Source of the DNA: Cyanobium sp. NIES-981
GTDB lineage: Bacteria; Cyanobacteriota; Cyanobacteriia; PCC-6307; Cyanobiaceae
NCBI RefSeq assembly: GCF_900088535.1
Contig: NZ_LT578417.1
Coordinates: 1,426,001 to 1,490,000 of the forward strand
Length of the DNA: 64,000 nucleotides
Direction: 5' to 3'
Shown: one piece after another, positions 49,493 to 59,252 of the stretch
Layout: each line of letters begins with the position of its first letter
How positions within the stretch are numbered: the first letter of the stretch is position 1
Notes under the pieces: model-generated
Seen by the model: the letters and a program-made list of their open reading frames with translations, nothing else
Database searches by the model: none
Told to the model about the DNA's origin: nothing
Position numbers and translations under genes: made by a program

Positions 49493-50329
49493 TCAGCCAA
49501 GGCTGGACAGCCATTGGCGCACGCAGGCGACGCAGTCCTCCGTGGATTCAAACGGGAGCACGTTCTTGCCGTGAATGGTGCTGATCGTGGCCTGCGGCAA
49601 TTGGCGGCGATAGGTGTCCAGCCGTTCGTTCAGATCGTCCCAGTACCGCGATTGCCCGATCCCTGTGGCTGCCTGCCCGAAGATCACCAGCACGGGGATG
49701 GAGAGCTGCGTGAGCTGCGGCTCCCAGTTCCGCCGCCAGAAGCCGGCAAGGAAGGAGAACACGGCCCAGCGGCTGGCCATCGAGCGGGATCCCTCCGCCA
49801 GGGTGTCCAGCCATTCGGCATCGACGTCCTCGGCGCGGGCGAAGAGGTTCTTCTGCGAAAACGAACGCAGAAAGCTGCGGCGGCGGGCGTAGCGATAGAA
49901 GAGATTCCCGATCGATCCGCTGAACAGCAGTCGCCAGAGGGTGCGGGCCCTCTCCTGCGGGAATTCCTCATGCAGAACGCGCCAGCCCGGGGGACTGATC
50001 GCCACCAGGGCGCTCACCAGCTCAGGTGCCTGGGCCTGGATCGCCAGCGCAATCGGCAGGGAGGCCCCCTGACTCACCAGAACCACCGGCTGCGAGCCCC
50101 GCTCACGCAACAGGCTGAGCAAGGGGTTGGCCCAGTCCTCCGGGGTGAGGGGTTGCTCCGGGCAGGGAGCAGCACCGCAACCGAGCAGATCCGGCGCCAG
50201 AAGCTCAGCCGAGGGATCGCTGGCCTGCCAGCACCGGATGAAGCGATCCCAGAACCTGGAGGAGAGGCCCACGCCGATCGGATGAATCAGCAGCAGCGGC
50301 GTCGATGCTGTGATGGAGGGGTTGGCCAA
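49493..50329 (-). CDS. Alpha/beta-fold hydrolase
   Basis: 278 residues: PLLLIHPIGVGLSSRFWDRF (oxyanion hole HPIG), nucleophile elbow PVVLVSQGASLPIALAIQ (S-Q-G in place of S-x-G with Gln), IPVLVIFGQAATGIGQSRYW (acid), and a C-terminal IHGKNVLPFESTEDCV carrying the likely His. The cap region LFYRYARRRSFLRSFSQKNL is helical and basic. Typical of cyanobacterial hydrolases related to haloalkane dehalogenases; substrate unknown. Confidence 0.8.
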   Translation of the reverse strand: MANPSITASTPLLLIHPIGVGLSSRFWDRFIRCWQASDPSAELLAPDLLGCGAAPCPEQPLTPEDWANPLLSLLRERGSQPVVLVSQGASLPIALAIQAQAPELVSALVAISPPGWRVLHEEFPQERARTLWRLLFSGSIGNLFYRYARRRSFLRSFSQKNLFARAEDVDAEWLDTLAEGSRSMASRWAVFSFLAGFWRRNWEPQLTQLSIPVLVIFGQAATGIGQSRYWDDLNERLDTYRRQLPQATISTIHGKNVLPFESTEDCVACVRQWLSSLG

Positions 50330-50377
50330 CGGGGTTCGGCGACTTCCCCATCGTGCCGGTGGCCCTGTTGGGGTGGC

Positions 50378-50540
50378 TCAGCCGTTGGCACTCCAGCTGC
50401 CGTGCAGCCCATGGGGAAGCACCAGGGGAAGCTCCAGCGGGGCCACTTCAGCGAGGCTGGAGGCATCGAGGATCACCAGATCACTGCCCCCACGCCCTGC
50501 ATTCCAGACCAGGGCCAGCAGCCAGCCAATCCGCCATTGA
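50378..50540 (-). pseudogene. Carotenoid cleavage oxygenase, C-terminal remnant
   Basis: On the minus strand ending at the TGA 50378-50380: IGWLLALVWNAGRGGSDLVI then LDASSLAEVAPLELPLVLPH and GLHGSWSANG. This is the C-terminus of the RPE65/apocarotenoid-oxygenase family, including the last iron-ligand His in a P-x-GLHG context. Only about 50 residues remain; upstream bases do not continue the family. Confidence 0.65.
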
Positions 50541-50658
50541 AGAGCCGCCCGACGTTGGTCCGCGTTACGGCGTCGCAGCAGTGGTGGTGGCCGTGGGATC
50601 GCTCGAATCGAACGCCGGCTGCCTCACTGGAATGGCCTCAGCCACTTAGCCTGAACGG

Positions 50659-51561
50659 ATGATGGGTGGCGGCTGCATGCCCTCCGTTCCGGCTGGCTTG
50701 CGCCCCTCGGCCTCGCTGGCTCTGCTGGCCTCCTCGGGCCTGCTGCTGCCACTGCCGGCCCGCCCCGCTCCCGCCGCCGCTGCACCAAGGGAGCAGGCCT
50801 CCTGCCCGCCGCCGCCAGCGGCCCGCCACGTGGTGCTGGAAAAGGGCTGGCTGGGCCAGGGCGCTGATCAGCGGCCCCTGGCCCGGCTCCGGCAGGAGCG
50901 CTGGACGGCCGACGGCACGACCGAGGGCACCGTGTTCGAGCGAATCGGCCGGACGTTCCGGCAGTTCCGCACCACCGGCACGTGGCGGCCGATCGGCCCC
51001 TGCCGGGTGCGGCTGGAGCGCACCACGCCGGATGCCGGCCCCGGGGGGCGCGAGGTGGCCGAGGCCGTGCTGGATGCCTCCGGCCGGCCCCGCTACAGCC
51101 TCAGCGGGGTCGCCGGCACCACCATCTCCGGGATCTGGCGCCAGCAGGTCGATGCGGCCTGCACGTCCGCAACCCTGACAGGAACGGTGCTCAGCCAGCA
51201 GCAGGGGCTGAGCTGGAACGACGGCTGGCGGCCCAATGCGGTGGTGCAGCGCGAAACCTGGCGGAACGGCCGGGTGCAGGGGTTGGCCCTCAGCAGCTAC
51301 GCCGGGGCCGTGGAAACGGCCTCCTACTCCGGCACGCTCGAAGTGGAGCGCACCTGCCTGGCCACCGTGGTGCAACGCGACACCGAGGGCGTGGCCTACA
51401 ACTACCGGGCGATCGTGATGGCCGATGGCAGCGGCTATCTCTACCTGCAGGAGGATCCGCGCGATCTCACCGTCGGCTGGCTCGAGGCCATCAGCCCAGC
51501 ACCCGTCGCCGGTAGCGCCGCAGCGCCTCCTGGTGGTCGGTCTCGGCCCGCAGGCCGATGA
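50659..51561 (+). CDS. Secreted protein of unknown function
   Basis: 300 residues; signal peptide LRPSASLALLASSGLLLPLP ending near ARPAPAAAA. The mature part has repeated beta-strand segments (TEGTVFERIGRTFRQFRTTG, YSLSGVAGTTISGIWRQQVD, GVAYNYRAIVMADGSGYLYL) and paired Cys. No known domain is recognised. The last ~24 codons overlap the convergent monooxygenase gene; a stop nearer 51500 would be expected, so the very C-terminus is uncertain. Confidence 0.6.
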   Translation: MMGGGCMPSVPAGLRPSASLALLASSGLLLPLPARPAPAAAAPREQASCPPPPAARHVVLEKGWLGQGADQRPLARLRQERWTADGTTEGTVFERIGRTFRQFRTTGTWRPIGPCRVRLERTTPDAGPGGREVAEAVLDASGRPRYSLSGVAGTTISGIWRQQVDAACTSATLTGTVLSQQQGLSWNDGWRPNAVVQRETWRNGRVQGLALSSYAGAVETASYSGTLEVERTCLATVVQRDTEGVAYNYRAIVMADGSGYLYLQEDPRDLTVGWLEAISPAPVAGSAAAPPGGRSRPAGR

Positions 51562-53032
51562 AGCCGTCGGGCCGCACCGCCAGCAGGGTGAGGGGGGCGA
51601 GGCCCAGGCCGGAGTTCTCCTCCAGCCCGATGGTCTCCACGGCTTCCACCAGCGGTGAAGTCCCCGGATCGGGCTCCAGCTGGGCCCGCAGCGCTGCGAG
51701 CGCCGCCGGATCGGCCTGGGGGCCGGCCAGCAGCAGCAGGGTGTGGCCGCGCCGGTGGGTGAGCTGGTGCAGATGGGCGGCACCGGCTCCGGGCGGCAAG
51801 GGGATCGTGGTGGGCAGCCGCTGGCCTGCGCCGAGGGGTGGGTCGGCGGGGCCGGCGGTGATCGCCGAGCCGGCGTAGCTCACATTCAGCTCCGCTTCCG
51901 CCACGGCCTCCTGCCGGCAGGCCGCCGGATCGGCCAGCGTCGTGGCGATCGCCTCATCGCGGGCAGTGCGCTCGCCGCGGCCCTCGAGCAGCTGGGCCTG
52001 GTCGGCGGCCTCGCTGGAGTGGGTGAACTCCACGGCCGCGGGCCGGCGCTCCTGCTCATAGCTGTCGAGCAGGGCCGGCGCCGCCACACCGTGATGCACC
52101 AGGGCCAGCTTCCAGGCCAGGTTGGCGGCATCCTGCAGGCCGCAGTTCATGCCGTGGCCCTTGGCGGGCGAACACACGTGGGCGGCATCGCCGGCCACGA
52201 ACACCGGCCCCGCCCGGAAGCGGCTGGCCACCCGGGTGTGGCAGTGGAAGCGGGTCGGGTTCTCCACATCCCGGAAGCGGGCCTCCGGCAGGTAGCGGCG
52301 CAGCACGGCGGTGGCCTCCTCCACCAGATCGCCCTGCTCGGAGGCGGGCCGCATGTACCCCCCCCAGCGCTGGCCGGGCAGGGCCGTGAGGATCAACGGC
52401 GCGGTGTCAAGAAAGGCCGCGTTGGCCTCGTAGGCATCAGCCCAGCCCTCCACCGCGGCGTCGAACACGGCCCAGGAGCGGGCAATGGCCTGGCCCTCGA
52501 AGCCGATGCCACTCAGCTGGCGGGTGGTGCTGCGCAGGCCGTCGCAGCCCACCAGCCAGCGGGCCTCCACGCGGTGCTCCTGCTCGCCGCAGGCGAGCGT
52601 GGCGCGCACGCCGTCGCCACTGGGCTCCAGACCCAGCAGCCGGCAGGAGCGCTGCACCGTGCCGCCGTGGCGCTCGAGATGGCCCGTGAGGATCGACTCG
52701 GTCACCTCCTCCGAGAGGCCGAGGTTGAAGCCGTAGCGGCTGCCGCTGGCGGCCAGGTCCACCTCCCCCAGCCGGCGGCCGTCGGCATGGATCAGGATCC
52801 GGCGCTGGCGGCAGCCGGCGGCCAGAAAGGCCTGCTCCAGCCCCAGGGCCTCGAACAGCTCCAGCGACTGCGCATGGATCACCGTGGCGCGGTCCCAGTG
52901 CAGCGCCTCGGCGCGGGCGTCGATCAGCAGGGTGGGCACCCCGCGACGCTGCAGCTCCCCCGCCAGCAGCAGCCCTGTGGGGCCGGCACCCACCACGAGC
53001 ACGGCGGTCTGGGAGGGCAGCGTTGTCGACAT
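51491..53032 (-). CDS. FAD-dependent aromatic-hydroxylase-like monooxygenase (PheA/TfdB type)
   Basis: 513 residues: AVLVVGAGPTGLLLAGELQR (FAD Rossmann GxGxxG), WLVGCDGLRSTTRQLSGIGF (DG motif), GPVFVAGDAAHVCSPAKGHG and MNCGLQDAANLAWKLALVH (GD motif). A thioredoxin-like C-terminal domain follows (TPLTLLAVRPDGFIGL). Hydroxylates aromatic or polyketide substrates with NAD(P)H and O2. The SMP-30 gene on the same strand follows with no spacer, pointing to one operon. Confidence 0.87.
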   Translation of the reverse strand: MSTTLPSQTAVLVVGAGPTGLLLAGELQRRGVPTLLIDARAEALHWDRATVIHAQSLELFEALGLEQAFLAAGCRQRRILIHADGRRLGEVDLAASGSRYGFNLGLSEEVTESILTGHLERHGGTVQRSCRLLGLEPSGDGVRATLACGEQEHRVEARWLVGCDGLRSTTRQLSGIGFEGQAIARSWAVFDAAVEGWADAYEANAAFLDTAPLILTALPGQRWGGYMRPASEQGDLVEEATAVLRRYLPEARFRDVENPTRFHCHTRVASRFRAGPVFVAGDAAHVCSPAKGHGMNCGLQDAANLAWKLALVHHGVAAPALLDSYEQERRPAAVEFTHSSEAADQAQLLEGRGERTARDEAIATTLADPAACRQEAVAEAELNVSYAGSAITAGPADPPLGAGQRLPTTIPLPPGAGAAHLHQLTHRRGHTLLLLAGPQADPAALAALRAQLEPDPGTSPLVEAVETIGLEENSGLGLAPLTLLAVRPDGFIGLRAETDHQEALRRYRRRVLG

Positions 53033-53995
<963 letters not shown>

Positions 53996-54094
53996 CGCTG
54001 CCGACCTCCCTCGTCGCCTCCATCGGCGATCCCTTCCGTTGTAGCCGGGGTTGGCTGCGGTAAGGACGATGGCTCCGACGCCGCGACGCCTGCG

Positions 54095-54808
54095 ATGCGC
54101 TTCTCCCGGATCCTCAGCTTCGGCCGCACCGGCGAGGAGCTGTTGCGGATCCTGGCGCTCCAGCCCGCCACACTGAACGGGCTGCGCGTTCTCGACTGCC
54201 CAGGCGGGCCCGGTTCCCTCAGCAGCAGCCTGCGGTGCCACGGCGCCCTTCCCACCGCCGTGGACCCTGCCTATGCGCTCCCCCGCGAGCACCTGGAGGC
54301 TCAAACCCTGCGTGATATCCAGGCGGTGGCCGATCAGCTCGACGATGATCCGATCTTCCGGGACGACTTCGACAAGACCAGCTACCTCGCCTCGAAACGG
54401 CAGGCCTACCGCCAGTTCCTTGACGACCGCCAGGCCCATCCCGGCGATTACATCGCGGCCGCACTGCCGGATCTGCCCTTCGCCGATCAGAGCTTCGACC
54501 TTGTGGTGAGCTGCAGCCTGCTGTTCTCCTACGCGCCAGCAGCCGATGGGGGGCTGCTCGAAGGACCCGGCCTGGATCTGGCCTGGCACCGCAGCGCCCT
54601 ACGGGAGCTGATGCGGGTCACCGCCAGCGAGATTCGGGTGTATCCAGCCCACACGCAGTTCGGGGCCGAGGCCGTGATTCATCCCTTCGTGGAGCCGCTG
54701 CTCACCAGCCTCCAGCCCGGCTGGACGGCCCGGCTGTTCCATGCCGGCTGCCATCAGGGCCTCCGAGGAGACACCGTGGGGTTGGTGTTCCAGCGGGCCC
54801 GAAAGTGA
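54095..54808 (+). CDS. Class I SAM-dependent methyltransferase-like protein
   Basis: 237 residues. GLRVLDCPGGPGSLSSSLRC is the SAM-binding motif I (D-C-P-G-G-P-G), LPFADQSFDLVVSCSLLFSY motif post-I/II, and ALRELMRVTASEIRVYP motif IV. The variant DCPGGPGS is known from a cyanobacterial group without assigned substrate. Its stop overlaps the start of the DUF547 gene (TGATG), so the two are co-translated. Confidence 0.8.
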   Translation: MRFSRILSFGRTGEELLRILALQPATLNGLRVLDCPGGPGSLSSSLRCHGALPTAVDPAYALPREHLEAQTLRDIQAVADQLDDDPIFRDDFDKTSYLASKRQAYRQFLDDRQAHPGDYIAAALPDLPFADQSFDLVVSCSLLFSYAPAADGGLLEGPGLDLAWHRSALRELMRVTASEIRVYPAHTQFGAEAVIHPFVEPLLTSLQPGWTARLFHAGCHQGLRGDTVGLVFQRARK

Positions 54809-55500
54809 TGGTCGAACTCTCCACCTGGGATGCTCTGCTGCGCACCTACGTGGATGGGGCCGGCCTGGTGGATTACCGGGCCTGGCAGGCGGAGCAGCCC
54901 CGCACCCTCGCCGATTGGCTGGCGCGGCAATCGGCGATCACCCGCGGCCGCCAGGATCACCTGGCCCACTGGATCAACCTCTACAACGCCTTCACGATCC
55001 AGGCGGTGCTGGAGCGCTACCCGATCGCCTCGATCCGCCCCAGCCTGCTGGGCATGCCGAACTGGCTCGGCTTCCTCCGGTTCTTCACGCAGCCCGTGCA
55101 TCGCCTCGGCGCGCAGAACTTCAGCCTGGCCCAGATCGAGAATCAGAGGCTGCGGCAACAGGGCAAAGACCCCCGCATCCACTTTGCGATCGTGTGCGCC
55201 TCGCTCGGCTGTCCGCTGCTGCGGGCCGAGGCCTACACCCCGGAGCGGGTGGAGCAGCAGCTCCAGCACGACCTGCTCCGCTTCGTGAACAACCCCGCCA
55301 AGGTGCGCCTCGATGCGGAGGCCGGCGTGCTGCACTGCAGCCGCATCTTCCAGTGGTACCGGGGCGACTTTCTGGCCCAGGCCCCCTCGATCGCGGCCTG
55401 GATCCTGCCCCACCTGCAGGGCGTCACTGCGCCCAACAAACCGCCACGGCTGGCCTATCTCCCCTACGACTGGAGCCTCAATCAGCGGACATCGGCGTAG
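54808..55500 (+). CDS. DUF547 family protein
   Basis: 230 residues, ATG 54808 (GTG 54805 adjacent). The DUF547 signature is complete: WINLYNAFTIQAVLERYPIA, NFSLAQIENQRLRQQGKDPR, IHFAIVCASLGCPLLRAEAY and FVNNPAKVRLDAEAGVLHCS. The invariant His, Cys and Arg suggest an enzymatic site, but no activity is known. Its end overlaps the glycosyltransferase gene tail by 19 bp. Confidence 0.87.
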   Translation: MVELSTWDALLRTYVDGAGLVDYRAWQAEQPRTLADWLARQSAITRGRQDHLAHWINLYNAFTIQAVLERYPIASIRPSLLGMPNWLGFLRFFTQPVHRLGAQNFSLAQIENQRLRQQGKDPRIHFAIVCASLGCPLLRAEAYTPERVEQQLQHDLLRFVNNPAKVRLDAEAGVLHCSRIFQWYRGDFLAQAPSIAAWILPHLQGVTAPNKPPRLAYLPYDWSLNQRTSA

Positions 55501-56213
55501 AAGCGCTTCAGCCGGCTCGGCGGCACGCCGAGGCCCCAGAGCACGCCGATCGCCAGATAGATCAGTGCGGCCCTGCCCGGCCCCCAGCGCTGCACCCGCC
55601 GATCCGAACTCTCCACCACGCGGTTGATCAGCACGATGCGGCCCCGCCGCACCAGCCGCAGGCACAGGTCGCCGTCCTCCAGGATCGGCAGGGCCGCATC
55701 GAATCCACCGCACCCCCAGAAATCGCTGCGGCGGCAGAGCATCACCTGATCGCCGAACAGCAGGCGCAGACCCCGCACAAACAGATGGGGCCGGAACAGC
55801 AGCGGCGCCAGATAGGTCTTGAGCAGATTCAGGGCCGAGATGCCCCAGCGGGTGGCGGTGCCATCCCCCATCAGCGAGATGAAGCCGGCGCCGGCAATCG
55901 CGCCATCGGCGAAGGTGCGCTCGGCCACGCTCACCAGATCGTGGGGAATCAGGGTGTCGGCATGGAGGAAACAGAGCAGATCGCCCGTGGCCTGCCTGGC
56001 GCCCAGGTTCATCTGCAGGGCCCGGCCCGCTGCCTCGCTGCGGAGCACCGGGATGCCGGCTTCGCAGGCGATCTGCACGGTCTGATCATGGCTGCCCCCA
56101 TCCACCAGCAGCACCTCCCAGGCCGGCGGCTGCAGGGCCTGCACGCGCCGCAGCGTGCGCCCCAGCGTGGCGGCCTCATTCAGGGCGGGAATGATGATCG
56201 ACAGCCGGGCCAT
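55482..56213 (-). CDS. Family 2 glycosyltransferase (TIGR04283 type)
   Basis: 243 residues: LSIIIPALNEAATLGRTLRR (nucleotide-sugar site), VLLVDGGSHDQTVQIACEAG, LQMNLGARQATGDLLCFLHA-D (D-x-D-like), GDQVMLCRRSDFWGCGGFD and LEDGDLCLRLVRRGRIVLIN. A C-terminal membrane-near helix (ALIYLAIGVLWGLGV) is present. GT-A fold enzyme; acceptor unknown. Follows the acyltransferase gene by 10 bp, so part of the minus-strand run. Confidence 0.86.
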   Translation of the reverse strand: MARLSIIIPALNEAATLGRTLRRVQALQPPAWEVLLVDGGSHDQTVQIACEAGIPVLRSEAAGRALQMNLGARQATGDLLCFLHADTLIPHDLVSVAERTFADGAIAGAGFISLMGDGTATRWGISALNLLKTYLAPLLFRPHLFVRGLRLLFGDQVMLCRRSDFWGCGGFDAALPILEDGDLCLRLVRRGRIVLINRVVESSDRRVQRWGPGRAALIYLAIGVLWGLGVPPSRLKRFYADVR

Positions 56214-56223
56214 GGCCAGCGTC

Positions 56224-57378
56224 CTACCGCAGCCTCAGGACGCGATGGAGGCCCGCACTCAACAGCAGCGAAGCCCCACCGATCAGCACGAACTTCAGCG
56301 CCAGGGCCATGGGCAGCGGCACCACCACGAAGGCAATCAGCACGATCAGGGGCTGGTGAAAGAGCACGATCGAAAAGCCCACCCGGTTGCCGTAGCGCAG
56401 GAGCGGATGGCTGCGGCCGCGATAGGGCCGGGCCAGGGCCAGCAGGGCCAGCACCCAGCTCCAGCTGTTGAAGCCCCGAAAGGCCTGATGCACCATGTAG
56501 GGCCCTGAATAGGCACGCTCCGGCACCAGGCCCCTGAGGCTCAGCGCCAGCAGCAGCACCATGCCCAGGCCGGCGGTGGCCAGCAGCAGCGCGCGGTGGC
56601 GATCCAGGGCAGTCCACAGCCCGCTGCGGCTGCAGAAGAGCGCGCCATACACGAAGTACAGCAGATAGAGCACCAGATTGGCCCAGTCGTCGTAGAGGTT
56701 CTGAAAGCCCGGCCAGTGGGGACGCAGCAGCGCCTCGCTCAGCATCAAGGGCACAGCCAGAACGATCAGGCTGCCCAGCCCATGCGCCGTCGCACGGGTC
56801 CGCCCCCCATCGCCCCCGCCGGCCTTGCGGCTGAGCCTCACCATCACGGGAAGGCAGGCGATGGAGATCACCAGCAGATAGGCCAGAAACCAGAGATGGG
56901 CCCATTCGAAATGACCGGCCGGGCGGATTCCGTCGAAGAAGTGGGGGTAGAACTGCAGGAATGAGCCCTTCACCTGGCCTGCCTGCAGCGCGTGGATGTA
57001 AACCTGGGGCGGCACCAGCAGCGGGATGCCGATCAGCAGGGGCAGCAGGAGCCGCCGCAGCCGTTGACGCAGATACTCCACCGCCGAGCGTGTCTGCAGG
57101 GAATACCAGCTGGCCGCACCGGCCAGAAAGAAGAACAGGGGCATGTGCCACTGGTGCACGAACGCGATGAACACGCTCAGGCCGGCGCTGCTCTGGGCAT
57201 CGGCGACATAGAAGCGGCCCAGCTCTCCCTCGTAGAACACAGCGGCCGCGTGAAAGGGGATCAGCAGCAGGACAGCCAGCAGCCGCAGCCAATCCAGATC
57301 CAGCGCACGGGATGAATGAATGCCGGCCACCGTCAGGGCTCCCCGCCCCGGCAGTGGGCGGGGAGCAACCAGCCCCAT
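56224..57378 (-). CDS. Acyltransferase-3 family membrane protein
   Basis: 384 residues, about ten membrane helices. SSRALDLDWLRLLAVLLLIP (the N-terminal R-x10-H-type catalytic region, with FHAAAVFY), WHMPLFFFLAGAASWYSL, AHLWFLAYLLVISIACLPVM and the C-terminal NRVGFSIVLFHQPLIVL are family hallmarks. These enzymes O-acylate surface polysaccharides or lipids. Overlaps the rhodanese gene by 46 bp if ATG 57378 is used; GTG 57330 just after that gene's stop is an alternative. Confidence 0.85.
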   Translation of the reverse strand: MGLVAPRPLPGRGALTVAGIHSSRALDLDWLRLLAVLLLIPFHAAAVFYEGELGRFYVADAQSSAGLSVFIAFVHQWHMPLFFFLAGAASWYSLQTRSAVEYLRQRLRRLLLPLLIGIPLLVPPQVYIHALQAGQVKGSFLQFYPHFFDGIRPAGHFEWAHLWFLAYLLVISIACLPVMVRLSRKAGGGDGGRTRATAHGLGSLIVLAVPLMLSEALLRPHWPGFQNLYDDWANLVLYLLYFVYGALFCSRSGLWTALDRHRALLLATAGLGMVLLLALSLRGLVPERAYSGPYMVHQAFRGFNSWSWVLALLALARPYRGRSHPLLRYGNRVGFSIVLFHQPLIVLIAFVVVPLPMALALKFVLIGGASLLLSAGLHRVLRLR

Positions 57379-57878
57379 CCCGGGCCGAAGGGATGCACCT
57401 GCTGGGTGGGTTCTCCCTGCCGGATCAGGCTGCGGCCCTCCCGCACCCAGCGAAACAGGCCGCCATCGAGATTCACGGCCCGCGTGAAGCCGGCGCGCTG
57501 CAGCTCCTCCACCCGTGCGGCGCTGCGCACCCCCACCGAGCAGCAGACGACGATCGGCCGCTCCCAGGCCAGCGCCTCCATCGACCCCAGGGCCGCCATC
57601 CGGCCGCCGGCCTCGAGCCGCACAGCCCCGGGCAGGTGGCTGCAGGCGAATTCCGCCGGGCTGCGGGCGTCGAGGATCAGCCAGTCATGGCGCTCCTCTC
57701 CGGCCAGGATCCGCTGGAGCTGCTCCGGGGTGATGGCGGTGACGGCCGGATGGCGCCGCCGGATCCAGCGCTTCAGGCAGGCCAACGCAACACGCTGGGC
57801 GGCCTGGACGGCTGAGGTGAGCAGCCGCGCATCCTTCCACCGCCACCTCGGCGAGGGGGGCGGATCAGAGGGCGGCAT
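57333..57878 (-). CDS. Rhodanese-domain protein
   Basis: 181 residues from ATG 57878. WLILDARSPAEFACSHLPGA opens the rhodanese domain, and the active loop IVVCCSVGVRSAARVEELQR holds the catalytic Cys (CSVGVR). GFTRAVNLDGGLFRWVREG is the closing part. Sulfurtransferase; physiological donor unknown. It starts inside the last codons of the tetR-type gene, indicating one transcript. Confidence 0.83.
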   Translation of the reverse strand: MPPSDPPPSPRWRWKDARLLTSAVQAAQRVALACLKRWIRRRHPAVTAITPEQLQRILAGEERHDWLILDARSPAEFACSHLPGAVRLEAGGRMAALGSMEALAWERPIVVCCSVGVRSAARVEELQRAGFTRAVNLDGGLFRWVREGRSLIRQGEPTQQVHPFGPGWGWLLPAHCRGGEP

Positions 57879-58476
57879 CGAGCAGGGTGGCGGCGGCGGC
57901 CCGGGCACTGATGGCGGGGCCGGGCTGGCGCTGCAGGTCGGCCAGCACGATCGCCCCCTCCAGCAGGAGCTGCAGCTGCCGGGCCAGGGCCGCCGCTTCG
58001 GGGCCGGGCAGCGGCAGGGCGCGGCAGAGCTGCTCCAGCAGGGCGCCGCAGCCCGCCTTGAACGCCTCCGCCCGCTGGCGGGGCAGGTCTTCAGAATCGG
58101 GGAACTCCCCAGCCGCCTTCAGGAACAGGCAGCCGCGGAAGGCGGAGGAGCTCACCCACTGCTCCAGCCAGTCGAACACCGCCAGCACCCGGGCGCGGGG
58201 CTCCTGCTCCGCCTCCACCCGGGCCTGGAGCGAGCGCAGGGAGGCGCCGGCAAGCCGCTCCAGCACCGCCGCGATCATCGCGTTCTTGGAGCGGAAGTGC
58301 TTGTAGAGGGTCATCTTCGCCACCCCCGCCTCCGCCAGCACCGCGTCGATGCCCACGGCGTGGAAGCCCTGGCAGGAGAAGAGGCGCTGGGCCACATCCA
58401 GCAGGTGCTCGCGCCGCGGCGAGGCGGCAGGCGAGCCGGCAGCGGCAGGGGCGGCGGTGGACGAGGAGCGCGGCAT
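57865..58476 (-). CDS. TetR-family transcriptional regulator
   Basis: 203 residues from ATG 58476. DNA-binding domain REHLLDVAQRLFSCQGFHAV, GIDAVLAEAGVAKMTLYKHF and RSKNAMIAAVLERLA is of the TetR type. The ligand domain resembles the NemR/AcrR-like group. It probably represses both itself and the divergent GST/PNPOx pair through the inverted repeat at 58566. Confidence 0.86.
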   Translation of the reverse strand: MPRSSSTAAPAAAGSPAASPRREHLLDVAQRLFSCQGFHAVGIDAVLAEAGVAKMTLYKHFRSKNAMIAAVLERLAGASLRSLQARVEAEQEPRARVLAVFDWLEQWVSSSAFRGCLFLKAAGEFPDSEDLPRQRAEAFKAGCGALLEQLCRALPLPGPEAAALARQLQLLLEGAIVLADLQRQPGPAISARAAAATLLDAAL

Positions 58477-58565
58477 CGGTGGGTGGTGCTGCCCGAACCC
58501 TAGGGAGACGACCAGAGGCCACCGGCCAGCGATCACCCGCCAGCGGCCACGGAACACCAAGAGTA

Positions 58566-58581
58566 GACAGATCGGTCTGTC
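58566..58581. promoter_or_regulatory. TetR-type operator GACAGA-TCGG-TCTGTC
   Basis: A perfect 6-bp inverted repeat (GACAGA/TCTGTC) around TCGG, in the gap between the divergent tetR-type gene and the GST gene. The T-A-GACAGA..TCTGTC-C-A layout is very close to known operators of TetR/NemR-like repressors. Binding is inferred from position. Confidence 0.72.
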
Positions 58582-58616
58582 CACTGCTTGGATGGCGGCT
58601 TCCCGCCCCAGGGCCC

Positions 58617-59252
58617 ATGCTTCAGCTTCACGGCCATCCCCTCTCCGGCAACAGCTACAAGGTGCGGCTGCTGCTCGAGCTGCTCCAGGTGCCCTACACC
58701 TGGGTGGAGGTGGATCTGCTGGCCGGCGAGCACCGCCAGCCCCCCTTCCTGGCGCTCAATCCCTTTGGCCAGGTGCCGGTGCTCGTGGACGACACCGCCC
58801 AGCCGCCCCTGGTGCTCGCCGATGCCCAGGCGATCCTGTGGTGGCTGGCCAGCCGCTTCGGGCACGGCCGCTGGCTGCCCGCCGATCTGCTCGGCCAGAC
58901 CCAGGTGGTGCGCTGGCTGTCCACGGCGGCCGGCGAGGTGCGCCAGGGGCCCGAGAGCGCCCGGCTGCACCACGTGTTCAAGGCCACCGCGATTCCGATC
59001 GAGCGCGCCCACCAGAAGGCGGCCTTCATCCTGGGCCAGCTGGAGCGCCACCTCGCCGCCAGCCCCTGGCTGGTGGGCGACGCGCCCACCATCGCCGATG
59101 TGGCGGTGTTCCCCTACGTGGCCCTGGCGCCCGAGGGAGGGATCGATCTGGCTCCCTACCCGGCGGTGGGCGCCTGGATCGCGCGGATCCGTGCCCTGCC
59201 CGGCTTCGTGCCGATGCGCGGCATGGCCCCGGTGGGGCAGGAGGCGGCATGA
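58617..59252 (+). CDS. Glutathione S-transferase
   Basis: 211 residues from ATG 58617. N-terminal thioredoxin fold with LQLHGHPLSGNSYKVRLLLE (Ser as likely catalytic residue), LALNPFGQVPVLVDD (cis-Pro) and VLADAQAILWWLASRFG; the C-terminal helical domain has WLVGDAPTIADVAVFPYVAL (N-capping motif). Its stop overlaps the PNPOx gene start by 4 bp. Probably a detoxification pair induced through the TetR-type regulator. Confidence 0.88.
   Translation: MLQLHGHPLSGNSYKVRLLLELLQVPYTWVEVDLLAGEHRQPPFLALNPFGQVPVLVDDTAQPPLVLADAQAILWWLASRFGHGRWLPADLLGQTQVVRWLSTAAGEVRQGPESARLHHVFKATAIPIERAHQKAAFILGQLERHLAASPWLVGDAPTIADVAVFPYVALAPEGGIDLAPYPAVGAWIARIRALPGFVPMRGMAPVGQEAA

Noticed and set aside
50590-50620. 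TCGAATCGAAC resembling a tRNA T-loop
   Set aside because: No matching acceptor or anticodon stems; no tRNA or rRNA could be supported in the window.
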